NCBI RefSeq assembly: GCF_020740795.1
Contig: NC_067305.1
Span: forward strand, 2,046,001-2,110,000
Length of the DNA stretch: 64,000 nt
Direction of reading: 5' to 3'
Source: Apus apus
Lineage: Eukaryota; Chordata; Aves; Apodiformes; Apodidae
This document shows positions 13,368 through 22,300 of the stretch, piece by piece. Position numbers and translations under genes: made by a program. How positions within the stretch are numbered: position 1 is the stretch's first letter; every line of letters starts with the position of its first letter. The notes beneath the pieces were generated by a model. That model saw nothing but the letters and a program-made list of their open reading frames with translations. It had not been told where the DNA came from and ran no database searches.

Positions 13368-13441
13368 CCAGGACCCCCCCAGCCCCCCTCGCTCCCCTCC
13401 AGGACCCCCCCAGCCCCCCTCGCTCCCCTCCAGGACCCCCA
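13368..13441. repeat. 31-bp minisatellite, two full copies plus a partial third
   Basis: Units at 13368-13398 and 13399-13429 are identical 31-mers beginning CCAGGACCCCCCCAG; a partial third copy follows. C-rich on the plus strand, so G-rich on the MOB3A sense strand. Located just inside the CpG island. Confidence 0.85.
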
Positions 13442-13470
13442 GCCCCCCCACCCGGCCGGTCGCAGCTCAC

Positions 13471-13570
13471 CCGTGCCGGCGCGGAGGCGTCTCCCCTGGC
13501 GCGGCCGCAGCACTCCGCCCCCCGCCCCGCGCGGCTCGGCTGCCCGCGCGGCCCCTCTCCGCGCGCGGCC
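13471..13570 (-). other. MOB3A: Putative non-coding first exon of MOB3A
   Basis: On the minus strand the CpG island contains a consensus donor, GGCACGG|GTGAGC, with GT at 13470-13469. An exon ending here and joining the acceptor at 2363 would give a normal 5' UTR. The 5' limit is arbitrary because no start site can be read from sequence alone. Confidence 0.4.
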
Positions 13571-13806
13571 GCCGGCAGCCGGCCCTACTTCCTCTTAAAG
13601 GGGCCGCCCGCGCGTCCCGGCGGCTCCTCCCGCGGGCGGGGCGGGGGGACGGGCCCGGCCCGTTCCGCTCTGCTCTGCTCTACCGCCTTCTCTCTCTCTG
13701 TTTTGCTTTACTTTCGCTGACTCCACTTTGCTCCGTTTCACTTGACTTTACTTCATTTTATTCTTACGGTTTTATTATATTCATTTTATTTTTTTCTTTT
13801 ATTCTG

Positions 13807-14326
13807 TCTTTTCTTTTCCTTTCCTTTTCTTTTCTTCTCTTTTCTTTTCTTTTCTTTTATTTTCTTTTCCTCCCCTCCCCTCCCCTCCCCTCCCCTCTCC
13901 TCTCCTCTCCTCTCCTCCCTTCCTCTTCCCCTTCCCTTCCCTTCCCTTCCCTTCCCTTCCCTTCCCTTCCCTTCCCTTCCCTTCCCTTCCCTTCCCTTCC
14001 CTTCCCTTCCCTTCCCTTCCCTTCCCCTTCCCCTTCCCCTTCCCCTTCCCCTTCCCCTTCCCCTTCCCCTTCCCCTTCCCCTTCCCCTTCGCCTTCCCTT
14101 CTCTTCCCTTCCCCTTCCCCTTCCCCTTCCCCTTCTCCTTCCCTTCCCCTTCCCCTTCCCCTTCTCCTTCCCTTCCCTTCCCCTTCGCCTTCCCTTCTCT
14201 TCCCTTCCCCTTCTCCTTCCCTTCCCTTCCCCTTCCCCTTCACTTCCCTTCCCCTTCCCCTTCCCCTTCCCCCTCCCCCTCTTTCCTCCCTCTCCCCCTT
14301 CCCTCTCCTTTCTTTTCCTCTTCCTT
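13807..14326. repeat. 520-base polypyrimidine tract: TTTTC, CCCCT, CCCTT and CCCCTT arrays
   Basis: Only four purines interrupt the plus strand in 520 bases (13859, 14091, 14187, 14242); 13860-14090 is 231 consecutive pyrimidines. Blocks run from TTTTC units to CCCCT units (about 13870-13915), about 18 CCCTT units (about 13931-14024), then about 11 CCCCTT units to 14090. A higher-order copy repeats at 96-base spacing (CGCCTTCCCTTCTC at 14090 and 14186). On the minus strand this reads (AAGGG)n and (AAGGGG)n, ideal for G-quadruplex, and the mirror symmetry suits triplex (H-DNA). Confidence 0.95.
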
Positions 14327-16759
14327 GGTTATTTTCCCTTTCCCCAGCGCCAGGCAGAAGGGGCAGCCCCAGCCCAGGGATCCTCAGGGAGCTGCAGCCC
14401 CCACACCTCGATGGAATTAAATCCTCCCTAAAAACCAGGAGGATCCCGGCCCCAAAACCCAGCACATCACACCAGCCACGATGGAGTCGGGAGGGGTTTG
14501 ACTGAGTTTTTACCACGGTGGGACGGAAGGGTGTGAAGAGGAGCCCTGAAATGGGGGGAAACGCTGAGGAATCAGCAGCAAAAATTAAATGGAAGTTGGG
14601 GGAACCCCCAGGATGGGTTGCAGGGAGCAGCTCCAGGGGAAGGGTCTGCAGCAGATCCCCACATCCATGGGCTCCCACCCGTGCCCGGGGAGCCTGGAGA
14701 AGGGTTTTGAGGAGCCATGGGCAGAAAATGAGGAACTGTTGACAGAAAATACCGTCCTCAGCCCCCATCTGGGCACCCACCCGTCTGCTGGGGGAGCCCA
14801 ACCTGCTGCCGGCACCTCCCGCACCCCAAGAACCTCCTGGTTTTTCTCCTCCCAGCCCAGCTTGACTCCACCCGAGGCTGTTGGAGGGCAGGGGTGGTGG
14901 CACCACCAGGAGAAAGTCCTGCTCTTGTCCCCGGGAGAGGGGGACACTGGATCTGGAGCAGTTTGAGCTGCTCCGGTTTGACTCCAGAGCAGTTGGTCCC
15001 ACGGGATCTGCACGTTCCAGTCATCAAAAGGAAGAGTGGAAAATGCAGCTGCTGGTTCAAAGGGAAAATGGCACCAAGCTCGGAGCAAGGGAAGTGCAGC
15101 CCAAGTGGCAAGTTCCTGGGAAGCCTAAAACAAAGGGAGCTGTTCCCACACCACTCCCTCGGGTCCTGCTCTCGGGGGATTTTCCTGCTCTCCCACCCCT
15201 GCCCGCACAAGGAGCTCGGTGCCTCCATCCCAGGTGCCCCCATGACCACCCTGCATCCCCAGCTCATCTCTGGCGGTTCCCAGCCCAGTCTGGGGAGCAA
15301 AGCAGCAGCTCCTTGGGATGAAGGCTCCTTGAGCCAGGCCTCCTGCTGCTCCAGGGCAGTGCAGCCTCTTCCCAGCAGCTTGGATGTTCCCACAGAGCAG
15401 CTGATCCCACTCTGTGCTCCCAAGGCAGCTGCTCCAGCAGCCTCAGAGCTGCTCCAGGGCACAGCTGCCAAGAGTTGGGCACCTCCAAGGAAGAGATGTT
15501 GCCAGGCCCAAAACTTGGCCTGAAACAGCCACCAACCCCCCGGGTGCCACTCTGTGTTCCCTGCAGGACAGTGCAGGGCACTGCTGCCTTTATGCACATG
15601 TTCCCAACATACTGACATAAGGGCTGATTTTCTTTCTGCAGTTGCTGATGGAATTTTGACACTCCAGAAATGCAGAGAGAGCAGGGTGAGAACCTGCTCA
15701 AAGCCCAAGGTTGCACAGTGCCAGCTCCACTGTCCACTCCTCTGAGGTCCTGCAGCTCCTTGAATGTTCCACTTTCACTCCAAGTGCTGCCTGGGTTGGT
15801 TTTGTTTTTTTTTTTCAGAGCAGGGGTGGTTGTTGCTGTTTCCATCCTGTCTCAGCAGATCTGTGCAGTCTCCCCCAGTTGCAGAGCCCCCTCTGGGCCA
15901 GCGTGGGATTGAGATACTGAGCTCACACTGCCCACCAAAACCAAATACCCTGGTGCCTCCTCCTGCTGCAGGAGCTTATCTACTGATAACAGGGCCAACA
16001 AGATACTGCAAACAGTGGGTTTTTCTCAGGGCAGAGCTGGTAGCTCCCGACTATGCAGCCCCAGATGATTTTCACAGGTTTTGGTCTTACTGGTAACCAC
16101 TGGGAGCAAAACCAACTGTCTTGTTGCAACAGAACTGGACCTTAAGCCTCGTAACTCCTGTGTTTCCATCACAAATTTTACAGGCTGAGTGGAAGAGACA
16201 GAAGGGACCAATTTCTGCCCTTCACTTCCTAGACACCTCATTAAGACCAGAGCTCAGAGTTTCACAAGTGCTTAGATTTTAGCTGCAACTGAAATACAAT
16301 AAATTAAAGCAGCTTGAACTGAGCTTGTCCTATTTTTTTCCCCCCTGTAATTTTTGTGTGACAACCCCTGCTTGCAGTGCTGCCTCCCAGAGCAGTGCTA
16401 AAACCCAATAGCCTGACCATCAGGTATCTGAAGTGTGTAGGAATCAAAGCTTTGGTGCCTGTAAAAATCAGGTCAGTTTTAAACCACCAGAGATGAAGAG
16501 CAGCTTCACTCCAGCCTCTGCTGCTCGTGTACTCGGTACCTTTGAGCTGTTTGTTGCTGCTGCCGGTGGGTACATGACAGGCACGTTGGGGACATGGGAC
16601 TGGCAGGACTCCCCTGGCTGATACACACCAAGCCCCCTGCTGATAAAACCCAGCTCCCACACACAGGGGTGTTAGAAGTGATTCTCACCTCCTCTAGAGC
16701 TTCTGGAATGAGATTCCTCTTACCTCCCTCAAAGACACAAGCACTCAAAGCTGAGGTGC
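14327..16759. other. Intergenic spacer between MOB3A promoter and AP3D1 3' end
   Basis: GC-rich, CTG/CAG-rich unique sequence with long open frames on both strands. These look like chance products of base composition: none has a recognisable domain or splice structure. No IZUMO4 exon, expected here from human gene order, was found. Confidence 0.6.
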
Positions 16760-17203
16760 ATAGAAACCCCAGACTGGTTTGGGTTGGAAGGGACCTTAAA
16801 GATCATCCAGTCCCACCCCCCTGCACGGGCAGGGACACCTCCCACCAGCCCAGGCTGCTCCAAGCCCCATCCAACCTGCCCTTCAACACTGCCAGGGATG
16901 GGGCAGCCACAGCTTCCCTGGGCAACCTGGGCCAGGCTCTCACCACCCTCACACTCCAGAATTCCCTCCTCAGGTCTCACCTCAATCTCCCTCTTCCAGT
17001 TTTCATCCATCCCCCCTTGTCCTCTCCCTCCCTGCCCTTGTCCCAAGTCCCTCCCCAGCTTTCCTGGAGCCCCTTCAGGCACTGGAAGCTGCTCTAAGGT
17101 CTCCCTGGAGCCTTCTCTTCTCCAGGCTGAACACCCCAACTCTCCCAGCCTGTCTCCAGAGCAGAGCTGCTCCAGCCCTTGGATCACCTCTGTGGGTCCA
17201 CCC
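16760..17203 (-). mobile_element. CR1 LINE fragment, young-type, just downstream of AP3D1
   Basis: Begins with GGTTTGGGTTGGAAGGGACC (antisense of the CR1 3' end) and runs about 440 bases. Against the copy at 25049-25575 I count about five differences in 390 bases, so both inserted recently. Its truncated 5' end lies about 60 bases downstream of the last AP3D1 poly(A) signal. Confidence 0.95.
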
Positions 17204-17266
17204 AAACTGGAAGGGGCTTATAAAAGGACTATTTACAAAGCCAAAGATTTAACTTTGTTTTGAAAG

Positions 17267-17272
17267 TTTATT
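17267..17272 (-). terminator. AP3D1: AP3D1 distal poly(A) signal AATAAA
   Basis: TTTATT on the plus strand is AATAAA in gene sense. It is followed by a T/A-rich stretch; the gene-free CR1 copy starts shortly after. The most downstream canonical signal before the spacer. Confidence 0.6.
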
Positions 17273-17323
17273 GGATCATCTTGACACAAAATCATTACAG
17301 CAGCTTGTGGTATGTTGGTTTCT

Positions 17324-17329
17324 TTTATT
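17324..17329 (-). terminator. AP3D1: AP3D1 alternative poly(A) signal AATAAA
   Basis: A second canonical hexamer 57 bases upstream of the distal one in gene sense. Either or both may be used. Confidence 0.5.
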
Positions 17330-18689
17330 TTTTTTTTGAAGGGAATGTTGATAGCAAATAAATCTGTGAATGTAACACGTCATACAGTTCAAAATTCTAG
17401 AATCACTGCACAGGATTCTGTAAGAGAAGACTCTACATGCTAAAGTGACAGTTTTCATCCATGAATTAAAAAAAAAATAAACAAACACTGATTGAGGAAC
17501 ATTATCCTTTAAGACAGTTTTAATATGTTCAGTTTCTAATACACAAACTGGCTAACCAAGGGAGGTTGACCAATACCAGTAACTACCACTCCACCAGCAG
17601 TGAAGCCTGCTGCAAACAACTCCTGCAGCACACAAGTGTGGTCAGAACATGAAGCTGGGCCTGGCAATAAAACCACAGCAGAGCCTTGTCAAAAATACCC
17701 TCATTGGGGAAGAGTGTAAAGAGCACAAGAGACATGTAAAGTACAGGACACTGACCCAAAGGAACAGATCAAGTCTTTATCCTGTTCCCTGCGTGGGGTT
17801 TTAGTTCAACTCCACCAACCACTGCTGACCCTGTGTGTGTGTGGGGGTGGAGCTGGAGAAGTGCAGAGCAACCCAACCCCCTGGGGACTCTTTTGGTAAC
17901 AGCAACCAACTGCTCCTCACCTGCCTCCCAAGAGAAACCGTTCCAGTGTGATCTCAGTTTGCTGGGGATGGGAACAGCAAGAACTAGGGGGAGGGAATGG
18001 AAAGCAAGAGATTTTGGAGAACATCAATTAAGCATCTCTGGAAAGGACACACAGGCATCCCTTTCCAGCCAGTGATTCCACAAGATTTCCATAGGGCAGA
18101 ATGGGTTTCACTCTGCAGACCTCCCCTTTCTGCCCTCTGAAGTCCCTGCCCCAGCCCCTCACCAAGCCCTCCCTGCTCAAGCTGCACCCACTGCTGCCAG
18201 GATGGGCCACGGGAGCCACGGGCACAAGAGGCAGCAACAGCTCTGATTTCACAGCACAGAGGGAGGGAACCTGCCAACTCTTCAGGGGCTACTCACGTGG
18301 GTGTTTCTCTAACCTGGTAGTGGTCAACCTCAGCTGGTGAGCAGAATGATAAAAGAGCAGACCCCTTTGGATTTCCAGTTTCTTGCTACACCTTCACTTT
18401 TCAGGAATGTGAAATTGAAGTGGACTCATAAAACACCACCAGCTCAAAGGGGAGAGGCAGGACAGACTCCATTTGCAGGGGTGGTCAACAGGAGCAGAGA
18501 ACCAAGCAGTGACACTTCCAGGCTGTTCCATGCATTCACTCTCTACTCTTTCAGCTTTCACTAAAAGAAGGTTAAGGCTCAAGGCAACTACTATAAACAG
18601 AAACTCAAACATCCCAGTCCTCACAGGGCTCATTTGGATTAGCTCAAGGAGATGGAGGATGTTTATATGCTGATCACAATAGATCTTGA

Positions 18690-18726
18690 AATAATAATAA
18701 TAATAAATCATATATAAAAAAAAAAA
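18690..18726. repeat. (AAT)n and poly(A) in the AP3D1 3' UTR
   Basis: About six AAT triplets, then CATATAT and eleven A. In the transcript this reads as an ATT/T-rich element. Confidence 0.7.
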
Positions 18727-19205
18727 GAGGCCTTCAGGTCCAGCACCAGCCTCTGCTAGAAATATACATCAACTACAGCAGCCCTGAAGACATATTCCAT
18801 GGCTAAGGATCAAGTCAACCTTCCCTGGCAACAAGCACAAGCAACAGACTCTGTGCTACTGTTGAGAAAATTCTGCTCAGTCCACCCTCCCACGCAGGTG
18901 TCAAGGTTTATGGGATCATCATGAGCTGCTGAATAAATAGCACCCCTCCCTCCCTCCCTCCTCCAGTCATGTCACCAGGATCTCTTTGGGCTAGAAAGGG
19001 TTAACACCACAGTTTGTAAAAAGTTTGGAAATCAAAAGGTAACATACAGCCTTAAAATGTCTAAACTGCAAACAATGGTGGAGTTAACTGAAAAGCACGT
19101 GCCCAGGATAGTACATGCGTACGAGGGAGAAACTTAACACTTGGGTCTGCTCATCTTTACACATTAGGTGTGTTTCTTGTAGTTGGAGTATTTTGTAAGG
19201 AATAT

Positions 19206-19301
19206 TCAGCACTTGGACAATGTCTCTTTCATCTCATCCAACAAGTTGCTAAGCAGGGTGGAATCACTACACTTCCCATCTATGGATACAGAGTTCTCTC
19301 C
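19206..19301 (-). CDS. AP3D1: AP3D1 exon 32 (terminal coding part)
   Basis: Encodes [17 protein letters not shown]... to ETLSKC and TGA (residues about 1184-1214). Acceptor CCAAG at 19302-19306. Last strand and helix of the ear domain; continues into the 3' UTR. Confidence 0.96.
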   Translation of the reverse strand, partial: GENSVSIDGKCSDSTLLSNLLDEMKETLSKC

Positions 19302-22300
19302 CTTGGAAAGAAAAAGAAGAAAAAGAAATCTGTTAGCTTCTAAGTGGGGACAGTTTTATTCCCTGTCAAGCTCAGGGAATGGGAACAGCTGGTGGAGACT
19401 GCCCAGGAATGAAGGTGGCTGAGTTGAGTGGTCAGCTGGGGGAAGCTGTCAGTGCTGCTTCTACCCACCAGGTACATGCAGGGCACCAGAAACCCCCTGG
19501 GAAGGCACAAAGTTGGCAGCAGCAGGAGGCAAACTGCCAGATGGGCCAGATGATTCACCCTGGATGATTTAGACAGGAACATTTCCCCTTTTCTATTAAG
19601 ATAGGAAAGGCTGCAGATTCAGCTTCTCCCAGGTCTTGGTCCAGGGGGGTCAATGCTCTTACCTTTTTTACCAGTAGGCAGACGTGATGGCCTTGGATAG
19701 AGCGACTGTACATGGACGCACAGGAATCAACACGTTCCACAACTACAAAGAAAGCAGGAGTTTCATTCAGTGGAACAGCCTTTAACAGAGGGTTTGCTTC
19801 ATGTGAAGAGGAACTACTGCTTTGCACAGCCTCAAGGAACAATAGCTTCTACTGAGTGAGGGGAGGAGAAAGTCAGGGTTAAGATGATGTACGTGTCTGG
19901 CTCCTCCTGGCTCCTACTCGGGGTATTTCACAATCATGAGGTTACTCATCTGCCTTTTGAGCAAGCTGTGAATGTTTTGTGGCAAAAACGCTGCTCAGAA
20001 CATAGATCTTCTCCCCAGGAACACTTTCAGTGAGGCAGTTACTGCACATAGCAGAGCATGATGAAATAGCCACTTGTTTTGCTTCAGCCAGCACTTGGGT
20101 TTTAATTAGCAAGTCCAAACCTGAAGAGCTGGAGCTCTCCCTTACTGCAAGGAGCACTGGGGTCAGGGGTGGGCTGGAGCTCTGAAGATCAAACACAACC
20201 TCCAGGGAACAGTTAAGCCCTGACTACCAGCAAGCTGCTCCCGTGGTACCTGCCACATGCCTTGCTTGGGCTGGAGGAAAGCCACAGGGACAGGAGCAGG
20301 GTTCATTTTGAAGAACATTGCACACTTCGAGCACACCAATGGATTACAAAGCTGGAAAAAAACCCTCCTCTCCCAAATTGATTTAATCTGGATCTCACCT
20401 GCTCCTGTCAATGTTGAAGCCATGGAGAGTTCACAGAACAGTTTGGGTTGGAAGGGACCTTAAAGATCATCCAGTTCCAACCCCCCTGCATGGGCAGGGA
20501 CACCTCCCACCAGCCCAGGTTGCTCCAAGCCCCATCCAACCTGCCCTGCAACACTGCCAGGGATGGGGCAGCCACAGCTTCCCTGGGCAACCTGGGCCAG
20601 GCTCTCACCACCCTCACATTAACAGCAAGTGTTGCACTTGCCAAGAGCAGCAGAAATTTTAGAATATGATATTTTGCAGAAGGTTCTGGCACTGAGGAAG
20701 ACTCACCTGAAAAATGATGATGAAAACAGATCTTTGCCAGTAGATGTTGGAAAGAAATGCTAATTCCATCTACTTTAATAGAACTCATGTGCAGATCTCC
20801 AGACTCCAGGAGCTTGGCAAAAGCATCACTGCAAAACAGGAAGGAAAGTAACCACTTGTACTGGAAATTCAAGTGTTATTTGCCACATCAGCCCCATGCA
20901 GACCTCGAGACATCTCAGGATGCAAAAGTCTAAGTACTACCAAGCTCTAGGAAAATGGAGTTACAGCAAATATGGGAACCACACTCCAGACTCCACTGGA
21001 GTACCCTATGACTTCAACCAGAGCTACTTCCACACGACCTGTGCCAACCTACAGGGCACAGAGCTCCTCCTTCAGCATCACCTGAAATCCGCTGCTGGAC
21101 AGAGTTTAACAGTCAGACATGACACCAGGTAACTGAACTGCAACCAAAGCAACCCCAAGCAGCCAAAGTCACCAGCATGCTGTGTGTCTTGCAGAGATGG
21201 GCTGCAGCCAAAGCTCAGCTCCACATGGGCAGGAGAAGCCCCTTGTTGTGCCCCCTGGATGGCACTTACCTATAGCAAGGCGTCGTGATCAAGTATGAAG
21301 CGCAACTGAAGTGCAATTTGAAATCTAGTTTTTCATGGGTTGAACCTTCATCATTCTGCAACAGGTCAAAGGAAAGGAGATGAATGGGAGCCCCAGGGCA
21401 GCAAGAGGAGGCACCACCCCCACCTACCAAACAGCCACCGATGACGACTTTAAGGCTCAATTCCCTTTGATACATCCTGGCTGGGCCTGAAGGATCAGGC
21501 TGAGAACAACCATCAGGCTACAACAGAGAGACAAGGTTTGGGCTGATGCACCCACCTCAGCAGGTAAGGGACACAGCTGGAGGGACCTGGCTGCATTTCC
21601 AACTGCTCCTTGCTGAAATACACTGAGCAGACTGATTTCCAACTAACACCTGGAGATGTGGTTTCACAGTTCACTACTACCCAAGCAAAACAACTAATTA
21701 GTATCTCCCAGATTCTTTGGTACTGAATATAGGACCAGTTGACTATTTTTAAGAAACTCTTAAAATAGAGATAATGGCTGACTCAGAAATAGGCACAACT
21801 GTCTCCATTCACTTCCTTCAAGCTGTTCACACAGCTCCCTCATTAATAATTTCACTGAAATAAGATCAGAAACTCATATAGTCAACCCTTATTAAAGAGG
21901 GCCTTCAGCTTATCTCCCTCTGTTCTGGCTTTCCATCCTTATCAACTGTATCTAATTCTTATCACTATTTTTCCAGCCTTGTACCAGGGTATCAGTGTCC
22001 AACTGATCTTTGGGATAACAGATCAGAAGGAACAGACCCTGGAGGCTGCATCTCTCACAAGCTGGATGATCTCCTCTCCCAGCAGAGGCACCACTGCAGT
22101 GATTTTCTAGCTGACAATGTGGCATATGTTTCAGGCTGCATTGCTCACACGCTGCCAGGAATGATAATCTGGGACATGCTTGGGCAGAATTGGGGACAGT
22201 CTTTGCACAAGATGTCATGTAGAAAATACTTTCTCACATCACAGAATGGGCTGGTGCAGCAGAGATGAAATGATGCCTAAAAAAAGCTCTAAAGCAGTGC

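Larger units (their letters stand above)
2363..13470 (-). other. MOB3A: MOB3A intron 1 (inferred, about 11.1 kb)
   Basis: No exon of a known gene was recognised in this span on either strand. It holds four CR1 fragments (6880-7405, 8842-8955, 9308-9565, 9572-9850) and a few homopolymer or simple tracts. The rest looks like ordinary, moderately GC-rich unique sequence. The interpretation as one intron depends on the inferred non-coding exon near 13.5 kb. Confidence 0.5.
13130..13660 (-). promoter_or_regulatory. MOB3A: CpG-island promoter, probably MOB3A
   Basis: Very GC- and CpG-dense sequence with many CGCG and GGCCGG motifs. A GC box (GGGCGGGGCGG) lies at about 13634-13644 and an ETS-type site (AGAGGAAGT on the minus strand) at about 13588-13596. 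A CTTTAAG element nearby could act as a weak TATA-like box. No other island lies between here and the MOB3A coding exon, so it is the best promoter candidate for that gene. Initiation point not determined. Confidence 0.65.
17250..19205 (-). other. AP3D1: AP3D1 3' UTR (inferred extent)
   Basis: Runs from the TGA at 19208-19206 to the expected cleavage site 10-20 bases past the distal AATAAA. No reading frame of note. Contains an (AAT)n run at about 18690-18707, an A run at 18716-18726 and a CCCT run near 18944-18963. Length about 1.95 kb. Confidence 0.75.

Noticed and set aside
13807..14326. CRISPR-like or telomere-like array
   Set aside because: Units are contiguous simple repeats without spacers, and AAGGG/AAGGGG is not the vertebrate TTAGGG telomere unit.
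12778..14505. A 575-codon plus-strand open frame and its 381-codon minus-strand counterpart across the pyrimidine tract
   Set aside because: Both arise because CCCTT and CCCCTT arrays have no stop codons in any frame; the proteins are PSLPF- or GKGRE-type repeats running out of a CpG island with no recognised domain.
14585..15845. Long overlapping frames on both strands in the spacer (up to 316 codons)
   Set aside because: GC-rich, CTG-rich sequence lowers stop density; translations have no recognisable family, no splice structure and no match to IZUMO4 as I know it.
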